This document shows, one piece after another, positions 10,699 through 23,399 of a stretch of DNA of 64,000 nucleotides (position 1 is the first letter of the stretch; each line of letters starts with the position of its first letter). Under the pieces are notes generated by a model. It saw only the letters and a list, made by a program, of their open reading frames with translations. It made no database searches and had not been told where the DNA came from. Source of the DNA: Brachynemurus nebulosus (lineage: Eukaryota > Arthropoda > Insecta > Neuroptera > Myrmeleontidae); the NCBI GenBank assembly GCA_035578155.1, contig JAPWDM010000005.1, positions 13,420,832 through 13,484,831 of the forward strand, written 5' to 3'. The position numbers were made by a program, and so were the translations under genes.

Positions 10699-12002
10699 GG
10701 GTTGACCGGGGTAATTGTGAATTGGGGTAATTGTGAACGGCGCCTATAATTTCTAAAATAACATTAATATTGTTAAAAATCAAATCTTAGTATGTTTTTC
10801 TGTCCTTTCTTAATATGCTATTAAAATTTGATAACAATTCTCCAAGTATTAGTATCTTTTTTTTATTTTGAAAAAACCCTTGCAAACTTTTATGTATCTT
10901 ACTTCGACCAATCCTCAAAATTTTTTTTTTAAATATGTACATTTTCTTTTTTTAAAAGGTAAGAAATGGTTAAAAGAACTTTTAAAGAAGTGGTCTAAAC
11001 TCTGAGAGGGTTCCTTATTAATTGCTAAAGAAATTGGACAATTTATTACCAATTCACAATTACCCCATGATTTTAAAATTGTGGGGTAATTGTGAACGTC
11101 ATTCACAAATGCCCCCATTCGATAAAAAATTTCAGTAGTGTTCTTTTCAGAATTGAAAAAATGTGGATGAAGATGTTGGTGACATTATTGTACAAGTTTC
11201 CGTTGTACAAACAATACAAAAAAAAAAAAAAAAATGTGTAAAGAGCGATGTTTTGTGTATCAATCTACGAATTCATTGCTGTGCTCCCTTATCCAGTAAC
11301 AACTTACAAAAATAGAAAAATTACTTATTTCAATGTCTCTGAGTGTCCAAGGGCAGTAGGATTAATACAAAACCATTTTTTTTTTCATTTACAGTATTAG
11401 ACCTAATAGATTGTTGTTTTTTATTCATGTTAACTAAATGTATTCCCTTGAAAAAGTCGCATTTTCCTTGTTTTTGTGTGAAAATCTTGTAATTTTTTGA
11501 TTTTTTATTTGATCGAATGACAAAATATCATCAAAATATCATTTTTAGTTTGTAATAAATTTGTTCCTACAATTTTTGCTATTTTTATTTAACCTTGATT
11601 TTTGTTACAAATTTGAGGTATGGATAACTTGCATTAAACAAAGAGAAATTGTGACCACTAAAGTAGGTATGATGAAAAATTTGAAAGTGGGGTAAATGTG
11701 AAGAATTTAAGTTGGGCTTTACTCTGACGTACCTCACTTCTTTTGCAATCCATTCTAAATAATTCTTCTGATGGCATTCACTTTTACCCCAAAATTCATA
11801 AGATTTGCAAAACCGCACCGGGGAATGGCTTATAAAATTTTTGTTTTTCATACGAATTTGCTCAAAATTTATATGGTGCATCCTGAATAATGTAGAATTA
11901 AAAATAAATCAACCATAATGTGATATATAAAATAAAAAATCCTTAAAACAACGCTTTTATCTCAGTTCATGAAAATCCATTCACAATTACCCCGGTCAAC
12001 CC
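10699..12002. mobile_element. 1.3-kb TA-flanked TIR element
   Basis: The ends GGGTTGACCGGGGTAATTGT are inverted across 1304 bp and flanked by TA at 10697-10698 and 12003-12004. The subterminal motif GGGGTAATTGTGAA recurs (10724, about 11080, a variant near 11690), consistent with transposase-binding repeats. Minus-strand frames of 98 and 67 codons (11585-11881, 10915-11118) could be decayed coding sequence, but I see no DDE or HTH motif. TA duplication suggests the Tc1/mariner superfamily, possibly the pogo branch. Confidence 0.75.
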
Positions 12003-12004
12003 TA

Positions 12005-12906
12005 GATTTAATAATTCTCGATATTGAACTTACAACAAATAGTCAGGTCATGTATCCTGTATAAAAAGAAACAAAAAATTTGTTTAAAATTCATAAATGT
12101 TTCAACGTTTTGAAAATCTGAGTGTTTTCAGCAAACACTAGGGGAACATATTCGAACATATTTAATATTGATAGCTATACCTATAATCTTTTTCTCTCGT
12201 CATTGAAAGCGACAGTGTTGTAATTCTTCAGCATTCCTTGCAAAAAGATATAATCTGCCAGGAGTCAGAGGGTTTTAAATTATCGAATCATTTGAAAGCT
12301 TTTACTTAGTACTGAAACAATGGATTACTTGTCGTTGTTTCGACGAGTCAAATCGTACTTAAAAACTCCATTAAATTTAAAAATTCAACCTAATTTTCAT
12401 CCAATTAAACACACAAAACAGGTAAATAACATGTAACTTTTTTTTCTTAAGTAACCATATAATTGATTTTTCTAGTAATTAGAATTACAATTAAATAATT
12501 AATTAATTTAAATAAATTAAAAGTGTGTACATGAGTATAATTTACATGTTACGTTTTTTTTCCTGTTTACATTTTTTTTTCTTTTAAATTTATTGAAAAA
12601 TGACCACCCAATGTGTACACCGACCAATGTGGCTGTATTAATTTTATTTATTTTACTTCAAGTATCCAAATATGTATTATTTAATTGTAGAATTTATTAA
12701 TTAATATTATTTAATTATTTAAATTGAAATATTTACATAGACAATTTATTTTGTGTTAAAGAGCATTTCAAGATTCTTATCTCGATTAATTTAAATAAAT
12801 AAAAATTATGTTCGACAGGTATATGTACGTACACTCAACTTTTTTTATACAGATGAAAAAATTTTTCCTTTTTTACACAATTTCCAAGAAACGTATGTAC
12901 GGTAAA
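12005..12906. other. Unassigned AT-rich DNA
   Basis: No gene, TIR or tandem array recognised. Confidence 0.55.
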
Positions 12907-12908
12907 TA

Positions 12909-13536
12909 CAGCCAACTCTCGTTATCAGTCCGCTCGTTATGAGTCCGCCGATTTATATTTATGTTATAAACATTCCCCCTCCATGATCGAAAAAAAATCA
13001 TTTCAGTCTCTCGTCATAAGATCGGAACATTGGTGTTGATGTTTAATAGTGCAACTCATAAATCATCCTGTCAGAATGTCTTTATTCACTAAAATAACTT
13101 CTTTTATAGGTCCGTGTTTACATAATTCATGTGTAGTTGACCAAAATAAGTTTTGTTCGTGCATCACGCGTATTATATTACAAACTTTGTTTGACTAACA
13201 ATATTATTTACAAAGATTTTAAAACATTAAAAAAAAATATGTGTTGACAGTATCGTTTAAGCTCCTGTCACACAAATTATAGAACGTATTTAGAAAATAT
13301 TAGTAAATGCATTTATTAATTATTAAGAATAGATTTAATATCGCTTCTAACGAATGGTATTACTGCACTAAACGTCCGGATTATTTGATTATAAATAAGG
13401 ACACACTCACACGCTTGAAAAGTAGGGGAAGTGCGAGTTACGGTGATCGACTACTAAGCACAAGTGGGGGTACAGGAACTTTTAGAATTATATTCTCCTA
13501 CAGCCCCGTAGGCGTACTCATAACGAAAGTCGGCTG
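12909..13536 (+). mobile_element. pogo/Tigger-like nonautonomous element, copy 2
   Basis: The left end CAGCCAACTCTCGTTAT and right end (minus) CAGCCGACTTTCGTTAT are flanked by TA at 12907-12908 and 13537-13538. It is 628 bp long and homologous along its length to 2298-2903 in inverted orientation. A 95-codon frame at 13307-13594 reads through the right end and corresponds to a broken frame in copy 1; it is not a transposase I recognise. Confidence 0.8.
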
Positions 13537-13823
13537 TATTGAACTTAGATATCTATTAGCAATTCTTGGACTTTACGTTTTAGTAGACCAGTAGGTAATT
13601 AACACTTGGGATCAAAAAATAATGCTTCCATCCCCCAGTATATTATATTTAATTCATTGATTTGTTACATTACAAATTTTTCGGTATTCGGGTCTTGTTA
13701 TGTTTATCAAACCAAATTTTGATAACTTTTGACACTCGTGTAGCCGTACTGATCAATTTGTCAGCTACTGTAAATAATATTATAAAAAAAATTATTACTA
13801 TAATTAGATATATTTATTTAAGA

Positions 13824-13960
13824 CAGGGGTTCCCAAAGTTTTACGTTGGCAGACAACTTGTAAATATCAAAATATTTGACCACCCAAGGAAATATTTTAA
13901 CATGAGGACACGGATACAAGGGCAAATGCGTCGTTTCTAGAACAGACTACATATCAAAAA
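13824..13960 (+). mobile_element. Solitary hAT-type terminus
   Basis: CAGGGGTTCCCAAAGTTTT is a typical Charlie-like hAT end reading rightward. No inverted partner is found nearby, so the element is truncated or its other end has decayed. Confidence 0.5.
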
Positions 13961-13964
13961 ATTT

Positions 13965-14120
13965 ACATTTTTTGAATGAACTTGGTCAATTTTACAGTAA
14001 AAATGAAAAGACACATAGATTACACAAATTTCATCAACATATCTGGTTCATCTCATTTTTGTAGCTATTAATTTAAAGCAGGAAAAACTGAACTTGATGA
14101 CGTCATTACGTAGGTACACC
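13965..14120 (+). repeat. Diverged dispersed repeat, copy 1
   Basis: Resembles 40215-40370. Shared are an AACTTGGYCAATTTT block, TTCATCTCATTTTTGTAG and AACTGAACTTRATGACGTCA. Type unknown. Confidence 0.5.
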
Positions 14121-14417
14121 AAATTTTTTAAAGCTTTAAAAAATTGTAATTTTGATAACGCTCATAGTTTTTCGATTTTGCTTGTTTATTTTTGACTAAA
14201 TCAAAATTATAAAGGTATCTACTAGCAAAATCACATTCGGAAATTAAATCATATTTTCTGAACGAATTTGATTATTTTGATCTAAGAACCGAATTTATGT
14301 AGGTACAGGTGGATCATCGAATAGATTAGAAATAATAAAAAAAATAGTAAAAAAAGATTGGACATAACTGATATATAAAATCTATGTAATAACAAGATAT
14401 ACCCACTTCATATACAG

Positions 14418-14770
14418 CCTTGGTCAAAAGTATTGAGCACCCCCATAAAACACGTGTAACTCTAAAATTAATTTAAAAATGACTTTTCTGTTTAATAATG
14501 CCCTGGTTTAACCTGTACAGGTGAATAGGTCTTCCAAAGAGTAACATTTCATCAATTTAAAATTTTTCTCTGTCTCTTATAGTTTTCGAGATATCTTAAG
14601 AAATACGATTTGAACCCCCAAATTCAGGGGCTGGTTTCACCCCGTACACGTAGAAGATGGCCCATAAAAAAAATACGGGTCCTTTATTTTTGCCTATTGT
14701 ACACACCAGCGAAGTTTCATCAAAATCCCGAATTTCACTCTGGGTGCATCACCTTGTAAGACTTACATGG
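14418..14770 (+). mobile_element. Possible Tc1/mariner-like left end
   Basis: CAGCCTTGGTCAAAAGTATT followed by GAGCACC resembles Tc1-like termini and is preceded by TA. Downstream (14560-14730) are TTTTCGAGATAT, a GGTTTCACCCC block and AAGTTTCATCAAAATC, in the same order as in the palindrome arms at 60171-60876. No right end was found. Confidence 0.35.
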
Positions 14771-15089
14771 GAATAATTTTACTCTCTGTGAACACGCTTC
14801 ATAACATGTGAAACTTTTTGTTTCGCTTCTACAAAGACAAGAATAACATGAAATGTTATAGATAGTATTTGGAACACATTCACTGAACAAAATCTTCGTA
14901 TCTGCTATAGTAATTTCTTTATTTATAATCTCACCTAGGAAAAAAGAAAATCTGTGATAAAATTGGTCATATAAGTATAAGCTCTACAAAATATACTGTC
15001 ACCAGGTGAATTGGCTTTTTTACTCGATTTTCGTACACTTTCTCACATATCGGTAATATGTTTTTCTTTTATTTTTACCATTTTTAAAA

Positions 15090-15091
<2 letters not shown>
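14771..15091. other. Unassigned AT-rich DNA
   Basis: Nothing recognised before the microsatellite. Confidence 0.5.

Positions 15092-15181
<90 letters not shown>
15092..15181. repeat. (TA)n microsatellite, about 90 bp
   Basis: Uninterrupted alternating T and A. It abuts the left end of the 1.0-kb element at 15182. Confidence 0.95.
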
Positions 15182-15185
<4 letters not shown>

Positions 15186-16182
15186 TCGATGAGTTTCAAA
15201 ACCATCTAATTAACACAACTAAAAATGTTCAGGAAACACAAAAAACCTTTTTCTCACTTATGATAATGATTTTGATGTGGTTTTTACCATTAAATTTTTA
15301 GGAAAAATCATACAGTTCTTATAAGGAAATCATAACAACGATACCACTCTTCAATAATTAGTAAATAATGGTTAAAAATTATAATTAACTACTTTTGCAG
15401 TAGTTTTCTTTAATTAGAAGGTTTTGAAACGGTTGATTTTCTAATTAGCTACTTTTGCAGCAGTAACACTAACAATTAGACACTTTTGCAGCAGTAACGC
15501 TAACAATTAGATACTTTTGCAACAGTTTATTATTCTTTCAATAAAACAACATTCGTAGAAATCTATCTGTTTACATCGTACAACGTCGTTTATATTATAA
15601 CTAAAGATAACTAAGATATTTTATTATAATTTAGTAGAATATTTTCCCATAAAGCAAATCTCTTTACTGTAATTTAAGAGTAAAACTTAAATCAGAACCA
15701 CGATGTTTCACACAATTTTATTCTGCACACATTCGCAGCCTTTTATATTTGACAATTCCACAAGTTTTTTGTATTTTTTTCTAGTTATTTCAATAGTAAA
15801 TACTTCCTTAGAGAGAGTAATAAAATTATCACATACAATTATTTGATCCTCTGCAGATTCTGCAGTACCACATATTGGCCACCTAACTAGCTACTTTTGT
15901 TCCAGGTTTTTCTAATGACGCCATTTTTATATAAGTAATTAGATAGTTTTGTAACTGGTTTGTGTTGCTTGCAACTCCATGTTTTTTCAATTGGAAAATA
16001 TTGCAGTTAGCTACTTTTGAAACAGTTTCGTATTTTTGTCATTAAAATTAAAGGGGAAAAAGTTGACTTTGCACCGTCTAGTTGGTATTTTTTGGTGCAG
16101 TTTATCCTCTTGAATAATAAACCGTATCTAACTCAATTTTTAAAAAATCGTCAATTAGATGGTTTTGAAGCTCAGCGACTCA
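15182..16182. mobile_element. 1.0-kb TIR element with TTAGNTACTTTTGC motifs
   Basis: The ends TGAGTCGATGAGTTTCAAAA and (minus, right) TGAGTCGCTGAGCTTCAAAA continue as CCATCTAATT on both sides. Flanks are TA, the left one being the end of the (TA)n tract. Inside are about nine copies or variants of AATTAGCTACTTTTGCAGCA, clustered at 15385-15530 and again at 15885-16175. No transposase frame. The superfamily is undetermined beyond the TA flanks. Confidence 0.75.
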
Positions 16183-16184
16183 TA

Positions 16185-17182
16185 TACTTATTTTAGCCAG
16201 ACAATCGTAATTTGTGGTCAGTCTTTACTCACTGTTGGGTCTCTACTGTGTTGTCTCTACTGTTGGCAATAGTATAGGTAAAGGTAAAACAATATACTTA
16301 GAAAATTAATTGATACGAAACTAACTTACTTTTGGAAGTGAATATATATAAGCCCAATATATATAAATGCATATAAATAAATAAAAAAATCAAAATCTTC
16401 ATTCTTTTTGAAAATATTTTCAGTAAACTGCAGTGCAAACAGAACTAGTAACAAATCTATCTAAGATCGATTTATCAACAAAATTTCTACTATTTGTTAT
16501 CAGTAATTAAAATTTTAAGATTAAGTAATTAAATTCTACAATAATTTTGTGCAATTAAAAAAAACTTTAATTACGGAAAAGGTAAGGTACGCTAAAGGTT
16601 TTTAGAGTTCCATATCTTGAGAGGAAAAATGGAGCCTTTAGAAGATTACTCTAGTATCCGTCTATCATGGAACTTTTTCACGAAAACTATGTAGCGTTGA
16701 TTTTTACTATGTTTATAACAATAAATGAATTAGATATTTGCGATGATGTCATCAGGGTAAATTTTTATTTTTTATGGTTCCGTATACGAAAAGGAAAAAC
16801 GGTATCCATATATGTATGTAACGAGCACATATATATCGTCAGTCTACTATTAAAAACCAAAAATTATTTTGGATTAAAATTGAGGACGGGTTAGTTTGGT
16901 CCAAAAAAGAAATTTTTTATTAATATATCGCGAGAAGTATGAAGGGTGAAGAAATTTTTAGGCACCTACAAGGATCCTAAAAATATTTTTTTTTATAATT
17001 TTTAGTCCAGTGAGTCTTAATGTAACTCAAAATTTACTAGAAGTGACTAATCTTCTAGGTTTCTAGAACTAAATTTTTGATTTCAATGGAGCTAGTAGAT
17101 ACTGAGACATAAATTACTAGGAAGTTGCGAGTTTTTCGACAGTGTAGCAGTGGAAAAATTTAAATTACAAGGAGAACCACAG
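16185..17182. other. Unassigned AT-rich DNA
   Basis: Contains a GTTCCGTATACGAAAAGGAA segment of the kind seen in dispersed insect repeats. Otherwise nothing is recognised. Confidence 0.45.
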
Positions 17183-17184
17183 TA

Positions 17185-17421
17185 CCGTCAAACGGAGCTA
17201 TTTGAAAACGGTGGGGCTATTTGGAACAAAAAAAAAAAAAAGATTTAAACTCTTAAAGAAGAGTTTTAAAAAAAGATTTAAACTCTTAAAGAACATCCCC
17301 TATTAAAGACGCATTAACGTTATGAATCGTTCAGAAATCAAACAAATATAAGAGCTTAATAATCTTTCTCTTTTTTTTGTTCCAAATAGCCCCACCGTTT
17401 TCAAATATCCCCGTTCGACGG
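17185..17421. mobile_element. 237-bp mariner-like MITE
   Basis: Inverted repeats of about 50 bp begin CCGTCAAACGG (left) and CCGTCGAACGG (right, minus). Both continue into TATTTGAAAACGGTGGGGCT and ATTTGGAACAAAAAA. TA flanks at 17183-17184 and 17422-17423. The interior includes a direct duplication of AAAGATTTAAACTCTTAAAG. Confidence 0.85.
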
Positions 17422-17639
17422 TAATAGAAAACTTGTTTACTAATGATTCAATACAATGTAGGGAAAATCAAATACACTGCCAATGGGGAGTGGCACACAG
17501 CTTCCTCGTACTCGTAAAAGACTTTAAAACAGTATTCTACCAAATATACTACCGTGAAATTATAAAAGTTCATAAAAAATTGTTATAACTCAAAATACTT
17601 ATAGGCTGAATTATAAAATAATAGCAAAAATATTTTAGA

Positions 17640-17900
17640 AACTAACCCCCAAAATACTACATAATTTCTGAAAATTTCATAAAAAAGAATTGAATAGGTC
17701 AGAAATTATGCCACTTGGTGCAATTTTGAAATGAAATGGTAGCGGCGTTGCTACCGTTACTCCTATTTCGATTAAATTCATATGGGACCATCTAGGGACC
17801 TAACTGCATAATTTCTAAAAATTTCATTAAAAACAATCAAATAGTTCAGAAGTTATGCCACTGCAAATTGGCGACACACAGACGGACAGACACCAAACCA
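17640..17900 (+). repeat. Two diverged direct units
   Basis: A block with CATAATTTCTRAAAATTTCAT and AGAARTTATGCCAC occurs at about 17650-17715 and 17808-17865, then a CAGACGGACAGACACC tail. It is a decayed dispersed repeat. Confidence 0.5.
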
Positions 17901-20900
17901 AAATTGTTCAGGAAGCTTTAAAACGTAAAATGTGCGTAAAAAATTTTATTTGGACGGAAAAATTTTTTTATTTTTCAAAAGTGATCACAATGCTTCCACT
18001 ACTTTAGTAGTCTCGAAAGCAAAAAATTAATTTATTGTCTATATTGTATACTGTACGAAGTCCTATTTATGCGGCTCCGCCCCTCACTCTTGGACGATTT
18101 TTTTGCTAGTGTTTTAGCCTTTGATTATTATGAATTATTATTTTTGAAAAGACATTCAAATTCTTTTAAGCGTCACAAATAATAATTATTTGTGTAAATG
18201 TAAAATTTCCAACGTTATAACTCAACAAATAAACAATAATTATATTATAAAAGTTCTCATAGTGCTCAACAATTATCGCACACCATACACAGGATCAAAT
18301 CGCCCACAAATTTAAAAATACATAATATATGACTTATTTATTTTATTACAACGACATAAATGTCGTTTGTTCAAACAATTGTATTGAATTGAATTGAAAA
18401 AAAGTGATCATCATCCCCCATTTCGAACGTTTTTCCCACGGGAGACCCTCTATTGCAAATAATTATGTTACTCCTCTCTTTCGATTTCTATCGAATAATA
18501 GGTTTGTATGGAGTTGAACAATATGTTCCATTGTATTATGCGTGTATATGGTGCTTGGTTGGTGTTTAGTGTTCTTAACATTTTATACACTTGTTTCATT
18601 CTGATTTCATAATAAATAGACGAACCCGTGGGATAATTTTGTACCAGTTTTTTTCTATTCTGATTGATTATGTTTATTGAACACGTACAATATGCACTGT
18701 ATCACATTATTCGCTGGATATAAAATTTATTACACTGTGTAAAATGGTCCAGAATTATGCGTAAATGTGAATATTATATCTATGTAGGTACCATCAAATC
18801 ATTTAACTTTATCATAATATTCGATACAAATTTAAATAAAATTACGTGAATGCAGTCTCTTGCCACAAGGGTTCGGATTAGACTATTAGAGGATCACAAT
18901 CACAAATAGACTCAGATTAATTTTTCCTTAAAACATAAAAATTTTACTTAATGTATAAAATATTTAAATAGAAGAAAGCTAAATCGTTTAGATGACTGTG
19001 GCATTTTAGTTTTTTAGCTTCGTCACATTTTCCATTCTAATATTCTGAATATTTGAATAAAAAAAAAAAATCTAAAATCGGGGAAAGAATGGCAGACTTA
19101 TGCCCGAAATAACAATGGGGAATTTGACTAATTTTGGGAAATTATTTTAAAACAAACATATTTATGTATTATGCATGTATACGTTTTTAATTTTAAAAAT
19201 AATGCCAAAAATTGTTAGAAAAAATTATTTTACTATTTGTTCTCAAAATTTGCGCGAAAACGTTTACTAGCTGTCAGTTACGTCACATTCTCTAGATAGC
19301 GACAGGCGTCCTGTAACTAAGAAAAAAAAATTTTATTTTTCCTGTAACTAGGAAAAGAAATTGTTGATTTTTAAAAAAATTAATTAAATTTTGATTAATT
19401 TCCATAGTTATGTTTGCTAACCGGAAATTAAGTAGCGACACTAGTGGTGATACTGTGGAAATATAAGAGAAAGCAACGTCACAGCCCGTTTCTGCTTACG
19501 TGGATTTTAGCTAAAAAATTACTTTTTTAATTAAATTTTTTTAAATCAAATAATGATAGTTAAGATGAATTAGTATAATAAGTTGCTGTCTTTTATTATA
19601 AATTTTCATTAAAATTTGTTTTAATTGCTTTTCTTTGATATCTGTGTTGCTCCAATCAACCTAAATATCATATGAAATCATATTTCTTACATTACAATCT
19701 CGAACGAGTTTTAAGCAGAATTATTGTCATTTTTCATTTTAATTATTCTTAACTTGTGGTCGAAAGTATGACACGTTTATATTTTACTACATTGATTTAT
19801 GTCAGAAATATGGGTAATCGATTTCTTTCCTGAATTACGGGTTCTAAAATATTAATAAAATTCTTTTTAGAGAAACTAAAATATAATTATGTATTATTTG
19901 TGTATTATTTTTTGTAGAAACAGAATAAACTATGAGATAATTACGTATATTGTTAATATTTACATAAAAATATATTTCTTTTAAGTTAGCTGTGACAGTA
20001 TTTTTTGATTTTATGGCTGTTAGAGTTTTTTGATCACAAAATTCTAAATATTTCAGCAAAAAAAATATTAAAAATCGGTGAAAGGATGGCAGAGTACGCT
20101 GTGAAAGCTGTCACCAGAGAAAGGTTACAGATATTATAATCTATGACACATTAATCTCTTTAACACAAAGTATAGGATGGTGGTTAAAGTTAGGGGTGTT
20201 GACGGTATTCGTATAGTTACCATGTTACTGAATTATAACGAATGGTTACAATGTTACAATCGGTCGTTGATAGTGGTAGAGTCACGTGTCGTTATGGTGT
20301 ACTATTTTGAATAAATAATTGGCTTCATGGTATTAAAATTATTTTTTTTTTTTGTATTCATCTTTGACAGCCTAGTTTTTAGTGAATTCCCATTATGAAA
20401 TTGAGACTTGAGCCCAGAACTATTTAAAGTCTGAATTTGTTTGAAGTCTCTGGGAGCCGAAAATGGCGTTTAATAAAATGTATCTTTGGTGAAAAGGTTG
20501 AATATTTTAAGTCTTTGGATGAATTTTTCAGTCAGATACTTCCAATTCTCTTTAAAAAAAAATGAGTTTTCCCTTGAATTCAACAGTTTTCTACTATATG
20601 TTCGGAAAAAGTCGAAAAAACACATCTACATTTGAACTATTGTTCTAAGTAAATTTCACCTAAATCGTAGTAGTAGTATTTGAATTTTGCGGACAACGTT
20701 CCCCAAAAAATGATGTGGACAACGTTTGATAAAAAATAAACATTTGGAAAATGAACGAAAAACCTCATTATAACTAGGCGACTTCTATGAGGCTAGCGGT
20801 TTTAGTAAATTTTGAAATATTTTACGTAAATTTTCGTAACATATTTTTGGTGGATTTATTATTTTTAGTATTAATATTAATTTATTTTTAAATTTAAAAA

Positions 20901-21350
20901 TAAAAAAAAATAAATTTAACTATGCTATAAATAATATCCACTTACATAAACGTATTATTATTATTCTCTATAAAACATAATAGATATGAAGTACATCTGT
21001 GGACCTGTTTTGTCTATTTCAATTTGTTGTTTGATTTTTGCAATTTTTTGTTTTTTGATTTTTTGATTTTTAATTCATTTCAATGTTTGACGTAATACTT
21101 TTAAAAAGGTATTTTATTAGTTTTTCAGCAATATAATTTTTTAACTTTTTTTTAAGTTTTTTAAAAAATTTTTTGTCAATTTAAATTTTTATTTTTTGAC
21201 TGTAAATTTGTGTATTTTTAAAAAAATTTTATCTTAATAACTATAATAATTTTTCATTTTGATTTGTTTTTTGAAAAAAATTGTAAGTATTTGATTTATT
21301 GTATTACCATTTAGTATTTTAATATGTTTGTTTCTAGTATTTTAAGATTA
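17901..21350. other. Unassigned AT-rich DNA with traces of repeats
   Basis: A TTGAATTGAATTGAA microsatellite-like tail near 18381-18400 could end a non-LTR element. A weak direct repeat pairs AATCGGGGAAAGAATGGCAG (19056) with AATCGGTGAAAGGATGGCAG (20074). The stretch 21000-21350 is T-rich and leads into the Penelope-like motif. No gene seen. Confidence 0.4.
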
Positions 21351-21390
21351 TGGCCTGAAGAAGAGATTTATTCTCGAAACGTACGTAGCC
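21351..21390 (+). ncRNA. Penelope-type hammerhead-like motif
   Basis: TGGC, then CTGAAGA (21355-21361), then a stem-loop GAGA-TTTAT-TCTC (21363-21375), then GAAAC, a short CGTACGTA helix segment, and GCCA (21388-21391) that pairs with TGGC. This order (stem I, CUGANGA, stem II, GAAA, stem III, UA, stem I) is the hammerhead layout known from Penelope-like retroelement terminal repeats. One extra A separates CTGAAGA from stem II, so the ribozyme may be inactive. It is followed by AATAAA and preceded by a T-rich tract. Confidence 0.6.
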
Positions 21391-21391
21391 A

Positions 21392-22478
21392 ATAAAAAAC
21401 AAAGAAAACTTTTTGATGTAACTTGGTGATCATTTATTGGTGTAAAAATATTCCTTATAATTATTATCCAAAAATCACATAAACCTTCCTCATATTAATT
21501 TTTACAAAAATTAAGAATTACCGCCGATATTTATGCTCATTTTCATTCCTTTTCTGTCCAAGATATAAAACTAAAAATTTTCGGAAATTTTTCTTGGTAC
21601 CGATGCTGGGAAGTAGCCAATATCTTCATATAGCGAACCATGATCCTAAAGATTTCTGTGCTTTAGAAAACTCATATGAGTGTATTTATGTGTAATAGCT
21701 AATACTTTTAACGTTAATACATCATTTATTTTTTTGAGTTTTACAAGAGTAAAAGTTTTATTAGCAAATTTTGATCTCATGGAATGGTAATGCTAAAATC
21801 TAATAATTGTGAATAATAGATCGGCAAGTCATAGTAATTACAGTTAATAAATGAAAACAACACTAATATCTAATACATATACTTATGTCTGTATTATGAT
21901 AATTTTTATTGTCAAAATACTGATTAAAATCAAGTTTTCATTTAGGCCAGTGTGTCTGTATTATTTTTGTTATTATTGTTCACCTAGAGAAAAATTACAA
22001 AATCCAACAAATATTGTATAAGTAGGTACATGTATTAATTTTATTATTTTTTTATTATTTTAACAAAGTGTGCCTTACAACATGTACTTCAATAGTTACA
22101 TTTATGTACAATACGAACATGTTTATATATGTGTGATACATGTTATATGTATACATACATATGTGTTCGTATAAACAATTGTCCAGTCGCGGCGCGCGAT
22201 GTAGGTGAAACACCTTCTGGGCATTAAAACTGATAAGATAAATAATATATTTTATTATTATGTTATTATATTATAATATTACTGTGACGGCTGCTCGCGT
22301 CTTATGCAAGATGCAAGATTTTTAATACAGCTAACTGCTGCTTTATATTCTAAATCGCTATTTTTGTATTTATGTATTTCTTTAGTAAATTGTACTAATA
22401 TATTTTATATTATATTTATAGATTTGATACCGGGTGTAATTTTCTTAGTTCTCATTAATTTAACCAAATACTGTAGAC
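21392..22478. other. Unassigned AT-rich DNA after the Penelope-like end
   Basis: No coding remnant of a Penelope reverse transcriptase or GIY-YIG domain is visible. Nothing else is recognised. Confidence 0.45.
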
Positions 22479-23108
22479 AAACTTGTAATTTCATTATTTG
22501 ACTTTATTTGGCGATAAACCTCAATATTAAGACCAGCAAAAAACCAAACAGAATTTTTTAACCAATCTTCAACATGTCGATGTCACCTGTTCAAATAGGT
22601 GATTCATAAGGCGATGGACTTAGACGAAAGTCAATGGAATTAATTTGAATAGGTGATTCATAAGGCGATTTGTGGCTTTTACAGATGTTTTTTTCTAAAA
22701 ATGATTTTTGAGATTTTAGAGAATTTTCTGTTCTCTATTGCAAGTTTGGTCTTCAGATGTTTTTTTGTTGTTTCATATTTCCGTTTTCGTATATCATTTT
22801 TAGTGATGTACGTATTTCCTTTTTTGCAAGTAACGAGTTGCTATATTTGACATTGTTTGATTTGATTGGTGTTGATCCAAACTAAAAGGTTTTTAGTTTC
22901 TTTTGTTTATGAAAAAAATTTTTTTTTTGTTTTTTCATTTTTTATTTTATTTTATTGATTTTTATATTCTTGTCTTGCTAATGGTGTTTTGAGACACCGA
23001 AACCGGTCGACATGTTGAAGATTGGTTAAACAATTCTGTTTGGTTTTTTGCTGGTCTTAATATTGAGGTTTACCGCCAAATAAAGTCAAATAATGAAATT
23101 ACAAGTTT
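22479..23108. mobile_element. Penelope-like remnant with 102-bp inverted repeats
   Basis: 22479-22580 and 23007-23108 are reverse complements over about 102 bp with only two or three mismatches (outer end AAACTTGTAATTTCATTATT). A T-rich stretch and a degenerate hammerhead-like motif adjoin the right arm. Inverted terminal repeats are known for Penelope-like elements. Inside the left part, AATAGGTGATTCATAAGGCG is directly duplicated at 22594 and 22649. Confidence 0.6.
22978..23013 (+). ncRNA. Degenerate hammerhead-like motif
   Basis: CTAATGG (where CTGANGA is expected) is followed by a GGTGT/ACACC stem, GAAA, CCGG and GTC. The order matches a Penelope hammerhead but the first core is altered and stem I is not intact, so activity is unlikely. 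Confidence 0.4.
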
Positions 23109-23399
23109 AAATTTTTGGGGGCAATAGAGGTAACAATTTATTTACTGTAGATAAAGTTTTCAAAAAAGTACATACATAAAAGAAAATATTAAACACACAT
23201 GAAGTTATGAGTCGACTTTCTGGATTCACATCATCAGCGGGAAAAATGCAATTTTATTATAAGACCGCGTAAAATTATCTGAATTATGAGTCAATTCACT
23301 TTCAGATATCCCAAAATTCTGTATCAAAAGTATGGCTGATTTTTACACCTTTATGTAAATATTCGTACCAATAATTTTAATAGTACTTATGTTTTAGAA

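Noticed and set aside
18381..18400. Confirmed non-LTR retrotransposon tail
   Set aside because: Only a short TTGAATTGAA microsatellite is visible, with no upstream coding remnant or duplication.
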